Part shown: positions 1 to 8,480 of the stretch, piece by piece | How the letters are laid out: each line of letters opens with the position of its first letter | How positions within the stretch are numbered: position 1 is the first letter of the stretch | Source of the DNA: an uncultured Clostridia bacterium | Lineage (GTDB): Bacteria > Bacillota > Clostridia > Christensenellales > UBA1242 | Direction of reading: 5' to 3' | DNA: 64,000 nt | NCBI GenBank assembly: GCA_947382485.1 | Contig: CANCYS010000005.1 | Coordinates: 1-64,000, forward strand | Made by a program: the position numbers and the translations under genes | The notes under the pieces: model-generated | The model's input: the letters and a program-made list of their open reading frames with translations, nothing else | Database searches by the model: none | Told to the model about the DNA's origin: nothing

Positions 1-163
1 GACGACCGGGCGGGCGTGACTGAGACCGGGTAGTGACTGGGCTGGGCGGACGACCTGGCGGACGTGACTGAGACCGGGTAGTGACTGGGCTGGGCGGACG
101 ACCGGGCGGGCGTGACTGAGACCGGGTAGTGACTGGGCTGGGCGGACGACCGGGCGGACGTGA
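1..163. repeat. GC-rich 48-bp tandem repeat, 3.4 copies
   Basis: Complete units lie at 1-48, 49-96 and 97-144, with a partial unit to about 163. Units 1 and 3 are identical and unit 2 differs at two positions. In each unit 35 of 48 bases are G or C, against a very AT-rich surrounding genome. Each unit looks like an older doubling of a roughly 24-bp half (accggg...tgactg...). The plus strand has stops in all frames; the minus strand is open in all three frames but shows no start or coding signal. The array may continue left of the window. Confidence 0.9.
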
Positions 164-172
164 TTAAGTTTA

Positions 173-358
173 AGGGCGGTGCGGGAGACACTGCGATTGG
201 ATTTTTAAAGATTGAGTAGGACTACATCAGGGTTTTCAATGTGGTGCGGGGACGGACTGGGCGGGCGAGAAATTAGGGCGGTATGGGGGGACACTGCAAT
301 TTAATTTTTAAAATTGAGTTGGGGACTACAACAGGGTTTTCGAGGCTGTGCGGGGACT
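173..358. repeat. two diverged direct repeats of about 85 bp
   Basis: A block starting agggcggt at 173 recurs, diverged, at 275 (offset 102 bp). Both copies run through acactgc, an attttta tract, a gactac block, cagggttttc and gtgcgggga. They follow the 48-bp array directly and share its G-rich character. No gene is visible between 1 and 486; from 359 to 486 the sequence returns to AT-rich and holds only the upstream region of the gene at 487. Confidence 0.75.
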
Positions 359-486
359 GGAACTGGATTTAGGGCTGAGGAGTGGTGAGTAAAATTGAGA
401 AAAATTGTTGAGAGATATTTTTGTTTATAGATAATATTTCAAAAATTAATTATAATAAATTATTTAAGTAAGGTTAAAATTTCATT

Positions 487-1593
487 ATGCAAACGAAGAT
501 GCAAAGTAAAAAAACTTATATCATTGACATTGTTATTGTCCTGATTGTTACGGGACTAACAATTTTTTACTTGGCTCACAATGGCATTTTTAATGATATT
601 TCTAGCCTTAAAGAGATTTCTTGGTACGGTTTAATCACTTTAATTGCTATTACTGCTGCTTGCATTTTGCTTCGAAGTGTTGTTTTTTATACTTCTTTTA
701 AAAATACTGACTCTGGCCTTGGATATGGTTCGGCAATCTGTGCTTATATGTTTGGAACTCTTGGCTCTGGCGTTACGCCATTTAAAATTGGACATTTTCC
801 ATTTATGTTTTACTATTACGGCAAACGAAAAGTGCCTTTTGAAAAGAGTTTAGGCATTATTTGTATGAACCAAATTATTTATTCCTTGACAACAATTTTT
901 ACTTATTTATTGGTTATGGTGGTTTGTCTTGCTAAAAAAACTACTATCGTTGTGCAGGAAACGACTATTCATATTTGGATTTTTGCCTTGATTGGATTTT
1001 TGTTTAATCTTGGAACTTTGATTTTGGTTTTACTTATGACTTACATCAAAAAGTTTCACAGTGCTGTTGTGAAATGCTTATCTTTTTTCTTATTCAAATT
1101 TAAAAAGATTTCATCAAGGGAAGAATATGAATCTGAACACACTATTAAGATGCAAATTTACAAAGAACAAATCAACTTTGTTTTAAAACATTTACACAAG
1201 TTTATTCTTACTTTTTTAAGTTTCTTTGTTTATATTATTTTATATTACACGCTTCCATACATAATTTATTTATTCATGACAAAAGCGACTTTCTCTCTTT
1301 CTGACTTGGTGTTCTTTTTTGCTCTTAGTCAAGCCATGACTTATATTACTAATGTTATTCCTGTGCCTGGCGGAACTGGCGTTGCTGAATTTAGTTTTCT
1401 TGTTATATTTGGTTTGGTGTTTGCCGAAAACATGGTTGGGGCAGCCATGATTGTTTGGAGAGTTTCAACTTTTTACATTCCTATTTTGATTTCATTTATA
1501 ATTTTTATTGCTACCATGATAAAATATAAAAAGAAGGCTGATATTGCTAATATTAAAACTGAAAATTCTGAGCATGATGTTTCTTTAAAATAA
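487..1593 (+). CDS. LPG-synthase-type multi-pass membrane protein (UPF0104/YbhN family)
   Basis: A 368-residue hydrophobic protein with about eight membrane segments. It resembles the flippase-like membrane domain of lysylphosphatidylglycerol synthase (MprF) without the cytosolic transferase domain. The family hallmark is the PVPGGTGVAEF stretch near residue 300. Stand-alone members are assumed to move or modify lipids, but their substrates are mostly unknown. The ATG at 487 is used; a second ATG at 499 is a possible alternative. dapA follows after 56 bp, so co-transcription is possible, though no functional link is evident. Confidence 0.8.
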   Translation: MQTKMQSKKTYIIDIVIVLIVTGLTIFYLAHNGIFNDISSLKEISWYGLITLIAITAACILLRSVVFYTSFKNTDSGLGYGSAICAYMFGTLGSGVTPFKIGHFPFMFYYYGKRKVPFEKSLGIICMNQIIYSLTTIFTYLLVMVVCLAKKTTIVVQETTIHIWIFALIGFLFNLGTLILVLLMTYIKKFHSAVVKCLSFFLFKFKKISSREEYESEHTIKMQIYKEQINFVLKHLHKFILTFLSFFVYIILYYTLPYIIYLFMTKATFSLSDLVFFFALSQAMTYITNVIPVPGGTGVAEFSFLVIFGLVFAENMVGAAMIVWRVSTFYIPILISFIIFIATMIKYKKKADIANIKTENSEHDVSLK

Positions 1594-1649
1594 TGGTTTT
1601 ACTGGCACAAAATTCACATTTTCTCATACCTTAAAATTATGGAGGGGAA

Positions 1650-2522
1650 ATGTTTTTAGGAAGTTGTGTAGCTCTTGTTACGCCATTTAACAAAAATGGC
1701 TCAATTAACTATTTTTCACTTAAAAATCTTATCGATTATCAAATTGCTTGCGGTACAAAAGCAATTCTTATTTTGGGAACAACGGGTGAATCTGCCACAA
1801 TATCGGAAGAAGAACGCATTAAAATGATTAAGTTTTGTGTTTGTTTGACACAAAAAAAAGTGCCTCTTATTGTGGGTTGTGGGTCTAATTCGACCAAAGA
1901 AGCTGTTAAAAAATGCAAACAAGCCGAATCTCTTGGTGCAGATGGTGTGCTTGTTGTTTCACCATATTACAACAAATGCAACCAAAAAGGTCTTTTTTTG
2001 CATTACAAACAAGTGGCTAACTCTACAAAACTTCCCGTCATCATTTATAATGTTCCATCGAGAACTGGTGTTAACATTTTGCCTGAAACAGTTTTGAAAT
2101 TGTCTAAAATTAAAAATATTGTTGGTATTAAAGAGGCTAGTGGAAACTTGCAACAATTGGCAACTCTTTGCCATATTTTGCCTAAGTCATTTTCTGTGTT
2201 TAGTGGTGATGACGGACTTGCTTTGCCGAGTTTTGCACTTGGAGCAAAAGGGGTTATTTCTGTGACTGCAAACTGTTATCCTGAGCAGGTTCAAATGCTA
2301 TCTGATTATGCTTTGGGAGGGGATTATTTCAACGCAAGGCGTATTCATGATATGCTTTTTGATGTTAATGCAGGTATGTTTTTGGATGTAAATCCTATTT
2401 GCGTTAAAGCATATCTTAATCTTATGGGATTTGATGTGGGGTCTGTTAGGTTGCCACTTACTGATGCTGAACCACAAATTTTGAACAAGTTAAAAGGAAT
2501 TAAGTCTGATTATGAAAGTTAA
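1650..2522 (+). CDS. dapA: 4-hydroxy-tetrahydrodipicolinate synthase
   Basis: Condenses pyruvate with aspartate semialdehyde, the first committed step of the diaminopimelate/lysine branch. The 290-residue length is normal for this cytosolic TIM-barrel enzyme. Visible landmarks are GTTGE at 43-47 (pyruvate pocket), the catalytic Tyr133 in YNVPSRTG, and the Schiff-base Lys161 in GIKEASG. The start has a strong GGAGG ribosome binding site about 6 nt upstream. The stop overlaps the ddh start by 11 bp, so the two are translationally coupled. In a spore former the pathway supplies both peptidoglycan and dipicolinate. Confidence 0.97.
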   Translation: MFLGSCVALVTPFNKNGSINYFSLKNLIDYQIACGTKAILILGTTGESATISEEERIKMIKFCVCLTQKKVPLIVGCGSNSTKEAVKKCKQAESLGADGVLVVSPYYNKCNQKGLFLHYKQVANSTKLPVIIYNVPSRTGVNILPETVLKLSKIKNIVGIKEASGNLQQLATLCHILPKSFSVFSGDDGLALPSFALGAKGVISVTANCYPEQVQMLSDYALGGDYFNARRIHDMLFDVNAGMFLDVNPICVKAYLNLMGFDVGSVRLPLTDAEPQILNKLKGIKSDYES

Positions 2523-3471
2523 TATTGGTATTGTTGGTTATGGGAATCTTGGCAAAGCAGTTGAACAATCTGTGTTATCTAACACAAACTTTAATCTTGT
2601 TGCTATCTTTTCAAGAAGAAATGTGACTAGTAAGTTTAACACAAAAATTGAACATTATGAAAATTTTACTGAATATGTGGGTAAGATTGATGTTATGGTG
2701 CTGTGCGGAGGGTCGATGTGTGACCTTGAAATTCAGACACCAGAAATTTCTAGATATTTTGATACCATTAACACTTTTGACACACACAAAAAACTTCCTT
2801 CTGAATTTGAAAAACTAAACAAAATTGCCAAAAAGTATGGTCATCGAGTTATTATGGCTTGCGGTTGGGACCCTGGAATTTTTAGCATAATAAGATGTCT
2901 TTTTAAAGCAATTAGCAAAAAAGAACCTATTACTTTTTGGGGCAAGGGTGTGAGCATGGGGCACAGTGATGCCATTAGGCGAATTGATGGTGTTTTGGAC
3001 GGAGTTCAATTTACTATTCCAAACATTGATGCTGTTAGGCTTGCCAGGTTAAACAAACTTGACGCTGATGTGCCTAAACATTTCAGAGAATGTTTTGTTG
3101 TGGCTGAACCTAAGAATCACATTAAAATTGAACACGAAATTAAAAACATTCCAAACTACTTTAAAGGGCAACCAACTAATGTGACTTTTGTGAGCGGTGA
3201 AAAACTTCTTAGATTGAAATCTAAACTTTGTCACAAAGGGCAGGTGATTTCTTCTTTTAACTCGGTTCATGGGACTAAAAACAAAATGGAATTTTTGGTT
3301 TCGATGGAATCTAATCCTAATTTTACCGCATCAATTGTTACGGCTTACATTAATGCGATTATTAACCTTAAAGAAATGAAATTGGTTGGGGCGTTTACAA
3401 ACCTTGACATTCCTGTTAGCTTTTTATTTTTAGGTAAAGAAAAGGATAATTTAATCAAAAACCTATGTTAA
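2512..3471 (+). CDS. ddh: meso-diaminopimelate D-dehydrogenase
   Basis: A 319-residue NADP-dependent enzyme that makes meso-diaminopimelate from tetrahydrodipicolinate in one step, bypassing the succinylase and acetylase branches. The N-terminal Rossmann motif is GIVGYGNLGKAV, and the family signature CGWDPGIFS lies near residue 120. Coupling with dapA suggests the organism uses the dehydrogenase route to DAP. The 11-bp overlap and absence of a promoter between the genes support one operon. No terminator is obvious in the 60 bp after it. Confidence 0.93.
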   Translation: MKVNIGIVGYGNLGKAVEQSVLSNTNFNLVAIFSRRNVTSKFNTKIEHYENFTEYVGKIDVMVLCGGSMCDLEIQTPEISRYFDTINTFDTHKKLPSEFEKLNKIAKKYGHRVIMACGWDPGIFSIIRCLFKAISKKEPITFWGKGVSMGHSDAIRRIDGVLDGVQFTIPNIDAVRLARLNKLDADVPKHFRECFVVAEPKNHIKIEHEIKNIPNYFKGQPTNVTFVSGEKLLRLKSKLCHKGQVISSFNSVHGTKNKMEFLVSMESNPNFTASIVTAYINAIINLKEMKLVGAFTNLDIPVSFLFLGKEKDNLIKNLC

Positions 3472-3532
3472 ATGCTAAAATTTGGGCAGAATTTTGATGA
3501 ATTTGTTTCTTTTTACACCTTCTTAAAAGCAA

Positions 3533-3561
3533 TTTACAAATCTATTAAGACATGATATAAT
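3533..3561 (+). promoter_or_regulatory. sigma-A promoter for the gene at 3601
   Basis: TTTACA at 3533-3538 and TATAAT at 3556-3561 are separated by 17 bp. A ribosome binding site (aggaga) follows before the ATG at 3601, giving a leader of roughly 30 nt. Confidence 0.75.
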
Positions 3562-3600
3562 GCTCATGTTAAAAAATTTTCTAGGAGAAATTTATTATTT

Positions 3601-4377
3601 ATGGCAATTGAAGAAACCGAAGAAAGTATTGATTTAGCGATTACTGAAATGAACGCACTTAAAAACAAAATTGGTAGTATTGGGACTTCTAATGAACTTA
3701 TGTTCACAAGATTTAACAATGCCTTTAAACTTTTAACCTCAAAAGGAAAAACAGAAGGTAAGCCAGTTGATGACGGATTTTATTCATCTTCTAAACACAT
3801 TTTGGCAAATTATTTTTTGGTTGAAAATGACGAGCTTTACACACCTTTATCTAACTGTACAACATTCTTTTTGGAACACTATGGCAATTCTGAGCAGTTT
3901 GCTCTTGCACTATCTATGATTTTTTTGGGTGATGTGAACATTAATTGCTTTCCAGTTAAAGTTAAAATTTTGATTAAAAACGAAACTGAAACAACCGAAA
4001 ATTATCACTACATTAACTTTGTTAAATTTAGGGACAATGACGAAACTTTGATTATGGCGGGTTATACCGACCTTTACTTTGGTATTGGGCGTGTGGACAC
4101 TTTTGAAGAAATTGCTGATGCCCTTAAAGAAATTTATACTAACAATGACCAAAAGTGCATTGATGTTCAAATGGAAGGCATGGCTTATTTTGAACAAGAC
4201 ATTGACCTTAAAAAGAATTTTACTATTCTTCAAACACTTACTAATAACGCTGTTATTGATTTTAACTATGAAGGATATCAACTTGACTTTTTGAGTGCTG
4301 AACTTGAAAAATGCTCTGACCTTAAAAACTATTTAAACAGCAAAGACCTTTCTTATTGTTTGAAAACTTATTTATGA
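3601..4377 (+). CDS. unknown protein, possibly a degenerate transglutaminase-like fold
   Basis: A 258-residue soluble protein that I do not recognise as a named family. Residues 95-160 follow the layout of transglutaminase-like domains: GNSEQFA (95-101) where a family member has GxCxxxA, then a short gap, then His136 in a beta-strand context and Asp157 after a hydrophobic turn. If this alignment is right, the catalytic Cys is replaced by Ser97. The N-terminal 45 residues are helical and polar. It has its own promoter and a terminator directly behind it, so it is monocistronic. The fold assignment is tentative. Confidence 0.6.
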   Translation: MAIEETEESIDLAITEMNALKNKIGSIGTSNELMFTRFNNAFKLLTSKGKTEGKPVDDGFYSSSKHILANYFLVENDELYTPLSNCTTFFLEHYGNSEQFALALSMIFLGDVNINCFPVKVKILIKNETETTENYHYINFVKFRDNDETLIMAGYTDLYFGIGRVDTFEEIADALKEIYTNNDQKCIDVQMEGMAYFEQDIDLKKNFTILQTLTNNAVIDFNYEGYQLDFLSAELEKCSDLKNYLNSKDLSYCLKTYL

Positions 4378-4387
4378 TGGGGAAGAA

Positions 4388-4421
4388 AAAAAGATATAGA
4401 GACTAGTCTATATCTTTTTAT
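4388..4421. terminator. bidirectional terminator between convergent genes
   Basis: The 9-bp stem agatataga/tctatatct has an A-run before it and a T-run after it. It lies between the plus-strand gene ending at 4377 and the minus-strand gene ending at 4427. Confidence 0.8.
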
Positions 4422-4426
4422 TTTAC

Positions 4427-4660
4427 CTATGCAACAACTGTTGGTTTTTTCCAAATGATTGTGCAAACAAGGTCAACAAGCCAAGTGATTACGCATCCAA
4501 AAATAATCCAGAGTACGCCAACAACAATCATTAATATGTTTTTGTTTTCCGCACCTTTGCAAATTCTGTAAATTGCCCATGCAATGTCAAGAACTGGCAA
4601 ACATAGAATGATTTTTAATGCCCATGGTAAATTGTCAAACGCTTTTACTACATCTTTCAT
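4427..4660 (-). CDS. small two-helix membrane protein (77 aa)
   Basis: Short hydrophobic protein with two membrane helices (about residues 15-35 and 42-65) joined by a short polar loop (ICKGAENKN), and a lysine-containing C-terminus. A strong GGAG ribosome binding site precedes the ATG. It is related in layout to the divergently transcribed protein at 4837-5061: both have a hydrophobic helix, a short loop with G-K, then a helix ending in a W-x-x-DLV pattern. Function is unknown; similar short proteins are common in gut Firmicutes. Confidence 0.75.
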   Translation of the reverse strand: MKDVVKAFDNLPWALKIILCLPVLDIAWAIYRICKGAENKNILMIVVGVLWIIFGCVITWLVDLVCTIIWKKPTVVA

Positions 4661-4836
4661 TTTTCTTCTCCTTTCTAGTTTAATTTATATTCGACCGACT
4701 TCTCGTTTAGAATACTATTTTTAAATTTATAAAAAATTTATATAATTTTAGTTTTGTGCATGTTTTTTATTTGATTTCACTTTTTTTAGTTGCTATAATT
4801 AAACCAGCAAATGAAAAATTTATGGAGGAACACAAT

Positions 4837-5061
4837 ATGGCAAAATCAAAAAGTGATTACTTTGGACTTGGTAGAGTTGTAAGTCTTATCTTAGCAATTT
4901 TCCCTTTCACTGCTTGGATTTGTGGTGCTATCACAAGATTCACAGAAGGTAAGATTGTTGCTGGTTTAATCAGACTTATCTTTGGTTTCACAATTGTTTG
5001 GATTTGTGACTTAGTTCTTATGATTATTAGCAAACATATTTTAAGATTAATTAATGTTTAA
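4837..5061 (+). CDS. small two-helix membrane protein, paralogue of its divergent neighbour
   Basis: I place the start at the ATG at 4837 because a GGAGG ribosome binding site ends 7-8 nt before it; the longer reading from 4756 lacks one. The 74-residue product has two membrane helices with the W-x-x-DLV pattern in the second, matching the minus-strand neighbour. A TATAAT lies at 4741-4746 but I see no convincing -35. The head-to-head arrangement suggests duplication with inversion, or a pair that acts together. Function unknown. Confidence 0.72.
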   Translation: MAKSKSDYFGLGRVVSLILAIFPFTAWICGAITRFTEGKIVAGLIRLIFGFTIVWICDLVLMIISKHILRLINV

Positions 5062-5069
5062 TCTTTAAA

Positions 5070-5098
5070 AGCACCTAACTTTTAGGTGTTTTTATTTT
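5070..5098 (+). terminator. terminator after the small membrane protein gene
   Basis: The stem cacctaa/ttaggtg is followed by a T-rich tail. Confidence 0.75.
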
Positions 5099-5130
5099 CT
5101 TTTTTCTTGCTTAATTTATTTTGGCTTTAC

Positions 5131-5163
5131 GCAATCAAAATTATTCTTTTGATTGCTTTTTTT
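5131..5163 (+). terminator. second terminator, overlapping the alaS -35 box
   Basis: A perfect 10-bp stem, gcaatcaaaa/ttttgattgc, with a 6-nt loop is followed by seven T residues. The right arm and T-run contain the -35 box of the alaS promoter, so termination and initiation signals are interleaved. Confidence 0.85.
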
Positions 5164-5181
5164 ATGCTAGTATTATATAAT
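5153..5181 (+). promoter_or_regulatory. sigma-A promoter for alaS-proS
   Basis: TTGCTT at 5153-5158 and TATAAT at 5176-5181, spaced by 17 bp. The alaS ribosome binding site and ATG at 5214 follow. Confidence 0.8.
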
Positions 5182-5213
5182 GCAAGTTGTATTATTATAT
5201 TTGTGAGGAATTT

Positions 5214-7028
5214 ATGATTACTGATAAAGAACTGAAACTTAAATGGAAAAACTTTTTTACTAAACATGGTTTTGTGAAAATTCAAAACAGTTCTGTTGTG
5301 CCTGAAAACGACCCAACTGTGCTTTTCACAACTGCTGGTATGCACCCACTTGTGCCTTATCTTTTAGGTGAAAAACACCCAGCAGGTAAGAAACTTTTTA
5401 ATACTCAAAGATGTATTAGAACCAATGACATTGATTCTGTGGGCGACTACAACCACAATACTTTCTTTGAAATGCTCGGCAACTGGTATCTTGGCTCTTG
5501 TCCAAAAGAAGAAATGATTAAACATTCTTATGAATTTTTGACAAGCAAAGAATATCTTGGCATTAGTCCTGACAGACTTTCTGTTACTGTTTTTGAGGGC
5601 GATGAAATTGCTCCAAGAGATGAACTTACTGCAAAAACTTGGGAAGAATGTGGTATTGCAAAAGACCATATTTACTTTAATCCAAAAGAAGACAACTGGT
5701 GGGCTCTTGGCAGTGGTGTTGGTCCTTGTGGCCCTGACAGCGAAATGTTTTATGATTCTGGCAAACCTAAATGTTCTGATGATTGCAGACCTGGTTGCAA
5801 CTGCGGAAAATATAACGAGATTTGGAACGATGTTTTCATGCAATACAAAGTTGAAAAAGAAGGCGAATCTGCTAAACTTCTTGAAAATCCTAATATTGAT
5901 ACTGGTATGGGAGTTGAAAGAACTATTTGCGTGCTTAATGGCGTTAAAAGCAGTTATGATGTTGGTATTTTTAAAGATGTTATTGAATTTATTGACATCA
6001 AAGCCGAAGTTAAAAAGTCTGACGAGACAATGCCTTCTTATCGTATTTTGGCTGACCATTTGAGAAGTTCTGTGTTTATTTTGGGTGATGAAAAATCTAT
6101 TAAGCCTTCAAATGTTGGTCAAGGCTACATTTTAAGAAGATTCATTCGTCGTGCTGTTAACCATGCAAGAAAGATTGGTTTGGATACCAAAATTTTCAAT
6201 GATGTGGTTGACCTTTATATTGACTATTATGCAGACGACTATGAAATTTTGGTTAAAAACAGAGAACAAATTAAATCTGACCTTGATGCAGAAGTTGATA
6301 AGTTTGCAAAAGCTATTGACCTTGGCATTAAAGAATTTGAAAAAATTGTTGCTGGTATTGAGCGTCACAAACAATTTGCCAAAGAAGGGGAAGTTGTTGA
6401 AAATATCATCAGCGGAAAAGCATCGTTTAGGCTTTTTGATACTTTTGGTTTTCCTATTGACCTTACAAGAGAACTTGCAAAAGAAAGAGGATATGAAGTT
6501 GACATGGTGGGCTTTGAAGAAGCAAACAAAAAGCACCAAGAAGAAAGCAGATCTGCATCTGCTGGAACTTTTAAGGGTGGACTTGCTGATTCGTCTTATG
6601 AAAATGCTAAACTTCACACAGCAACTCACATTATGCTTGCAGGACTTAGAAAAATGTTTGGAACTGGCGTTGAACAAAAAGGTTCTAATATTACACCTGA
6701 AAGACTTAGATTTGACTTTAATCTTGACCACAAGATGCTTCCAGAAGAAATTGCTGAACTTGAAGCATTTGTAAACAACGCTATTGAAAGAAAAATTGAT
6801 GTTACTTGTGAAGAACTTACACTTGAAGATGCCAAAAAATCTGGGGCATACGGTGTGTTTGATTCGAAATATGAGGAAAAAGTTAAGGTGTTTACTATTG
6901 GTGACGTGGACAGGCAAATTTGCGGTGGCCCACATGCTAAGAACACTGGTGACTTACATCATTTTAAAATTATTAAAGAAGAAAGCAGTTCTGCGGGTAT
7001 TCGTAGAATTAAGGCTATTTTAGATTAA
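5214..7028 (+). CDS. alaS: alanyl-tRNA synthetase, short form lacking the C-terminal domain
   Basis: Class II synthetase that charges tRNA-Ala and has a built-in editing site. At 604 residues it is about 270 shorter than the usual enzyme. The N-terminal catalytic core (motif 2 around CIRTNDIDSVG, motif 3 DTGMGVERT), the tRNA-recognition region and the editing domain are present; editing zinc ligands are seen in HTATH near residue 468 and CGGPH near 569. The protein ends just after the editing domain, so the dimerising DHHA1/C-Ala part is missing. A Cys-rich insert (CSDDCRPGCNCG) follows the catalytic GPCGP loop. The start at 5214 has a tgagga ribosome binding site; the upstream TTG at 5187 does not. 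proS follows after 19 bp. Confidence 0.9.
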   Translation: MITDKELKLKWKNFFTKHGFVKIQNSSVVPENDPTVLFTTAGMHPLVPYLLGEKHPAGKKLFNTQRCIRTNDIDSVGDYNHNTFFEMLGNWYLGSCPKEEMIKHSYEFLTSKEYLGISPDRLSVTVFEGDEIAPRDELTAKTWEECGIAKDHIYFNPKEDNWWALGSGVGPCGPDSEMFYDSGKPKCSDDCRPGCNCGKYNEIWNDVFMQYKVEKEGESAKLLENPNIDTGMGVERTICVLNGVKSSYDVGIFKDVIEFIDIKAEVKKSDETMPSYRILADHLRSSVFILGDEKSIKPSNVGQGYILRRFIRRAVNHARKIGLDTKIFNDVVDLYIDYYADDYEILVKNREQIKSDLDAEVDKFAKAIDLGIKEFEKIVAGIERHKQFAKEGEVVENIISGKASFRLFDTFGFPIDLTRELAKERGYEVDMVGFEEANKKHQEESRSASAGTFKGGLADSSYENAKLHTATHIMLAGLRKMFGTGVEQKGSNITPERLRFDFNLDHKMLPEEIAELEAFVNNAIERKIDVTCEELTLEDAKKSGAYGVFDSKYEEKVKVFTIGDVDRQICGGPHAKNTGDLHHFKIIKEESSSAGIRRIKAILD

Positions 7029-7047
7029 AATTTAAGGAGAGATATTC

Positions 7048-8475
7048 ATGGCTAATAAAAATATTACTAGCAGAGATGTTGATTTTGCAAAATGGTATGA
7101 CAATGTTGTGAGCAGTGCAAAACTTTCTAAGTATTCTAATGTTAAAGGTTGCATTATTTTGGAGCCTAACGGATATGCTATTTGGGAGAAAATTCAGCAG
7201 AATTTGGACAAGATGTTCAAAGAATCTGGTCACAAGAATGTGGCTATGCCTCTGCTTATTCCTGAAAGCCTTATGAAAAAAGAAGGTGAACTTATTGAGG
7301 GGTTTGCTCCTGAGGCTGCTTGGGTGACCATGGGTGGTAACAAAACTTTGGAAGAAAGAATGTGTATTAGACCAACCAGTGAAACTGTGTTTTCTGATTA
7401 CTTTTCTGGTGCAATAAGTTCTTATCGTGATTTGCCTCTTAAATATAACCAATGGTGCAGTGTTCTTCGTTGGGAAAAGGAAACTCGTCCATTTTTGAGA
7501 AGTCGTGAATTTTGGTGGCAAGAAGGTCACACTATTCACGAAACAGCATCTGAGGCTGAAAAGGAAACACAAGATATGCTTGATACTTATGCTAGATTTT
7601 TCCGTGATTATCTTGCTATTCCTGTTATTGGTGGTAGAAAAACCGACAAAGAAAAGTTTGCAGGTGCTGAATATACACTTTCTATTGAGGCACTTATGTA
7701 TAACGGCGTTTCACTTCAATCTGGAACATCTCACTACTTTGGACAAAAATTTAGCAAGGCTTATGATATTAAATTTTTAAACAGAAATAACGAACTTGAA
7801 TATGCTTATCAAACTTCTTGGGGAGTTAGCAGTCGTATGATTGGTGCTCTTATTATGGTTCATGGCGATGATGACGGCTTGATTCTTCCTCCAAAAATTG
7901 CACCTACACAAGTGAGAATTGTTCCTATTAAAGTTGAAGAAAACATTTTGAGTGTTGCAAAAGAGTATTATGAAAAACTCAAAAATGCTGGTATTTCTGT
8001 TGAACTTGATGATGACGACAAAACTTCTGCTGGTTTCAAATTTGCTGAATCTGAGGTTTTGGGTGTGCCTGTTCGTATTGAAATTGGTATGCGTGACCTT
8101 GAAAATGGGCAAATTACGCTTTCTAGGCGTGATACTAAGGAAAAAATACAGGTTTCAAAAGATTGCGACATTGTGGCTGAAATTCAGGCTTTGATGAATG
8201 ATATTCAAAACAATTTACTTCAAAGAGCAACAAACAGACGTGACAGCATGACTTATACTGCTACAAACCTAGACGAATTTGCAAAGATTATGAACAATAC
8301 TCCTGGATTTATCAAAGCAGATTGGTGCGGAAATGAAGAGTGTGAACTAAAAGTTAAAGAAATTCGTGGTACAAAATCAAGATGTATTTTGGAAAACGAA
8401 AAAATGCTTACTGGAAAATGCGTGGTTTGTGGAAGACCTGCAAGACATTTGGTTTTATGGGGCATTCAATATTAA
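7048..8475 (+). CDS. proS: prolyl-tRNA synthetase, archaeal/eukaryotic-like type
   Basis: Class II enzyme that charges tRNA-Pro, 475 residues, without the bacterial INS editing insertion. Motif 2 appears as LRWEKETRPFLRSREFWW and motif 3 in SSRMIGALIMVHGDDDGL. The C-terminal region has Cys pairs (WCGNEEC, CVVCGR) typical of the zinc-binding tail of this subgroup. An AAGGAGA site precedes the ATG, and it lies 19 bp after alaS with no terminator between, so the two form an operon ending at the hairpin near 8526. Confidence 0.95.
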   Translation: MANKNITSRDVDFAKWYDNVVSSAKLSKYSNVKGCIILEPNGYAIWEKIQQNLDKMFKESGHKNVAMPLLIPESLMKKEGELIEGFAPEAAWVTMGGNKTLEERMCIRPTSETVFSDYFSGAISSYRDLPLKYNQWCSVLRWEKETRPFLRSREFWWQEGHTIHETASEAEKETQDMLDTYARFFRDYLAIPVIGGRKTDKEKFAGAEYTLSIEALMYNGVSLQSGTSHYFGQKFSKAYDIKFLNRNNELEYAYQTSWGVSSRMIGALIMVHGDDDGLILPPKIAPTQVRIVPIKVEENILSVAKEYYEKLKNAGISVELDDDDKTSAGFKFAESEVLGVPVRIEIGMRDLENGQITLSRRDTKEKIQVSKDCDIVAEIQALMNDIQNNLLQRATNRRDSMTYTATNLDEFAKIMNNTPGFIKADWCGNEECELKVKEIRGTKSRCILENEKMLTGKCVVCGRPARHLVLWGIQY

Positions 8476-8480
8476 TCGCT

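Noticed and set aside
1-163. Possible minus-strand gene across the tandem repeat (open in all three frames)
   Set aside because: Openness follows from the high GC content and lack of stop-like triplets in the unit; no start codon, ribosome binding site or plausible protein is present.
1650-3471. Lysine riboswitch upstream of dapA
   Set aside because: Only 56 bp separates dapA from the preceding gene, with no room for the roughly 170-nt aptamer.
5187-5213. TTG start extending alaS by nine codons
   Set aside because: It includes the ribosome binding site of the ATG at 5214 and has none of its own; the ATG start also matches the usual AlaRS N-terminus.
5364-6059. Long antisense frames over alaS and other conserved genes
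   Set aside because: They mirror codon usage of the sense genes; the sense proteins carry full catalytic motifs and the antisense frames have no recognisable features.
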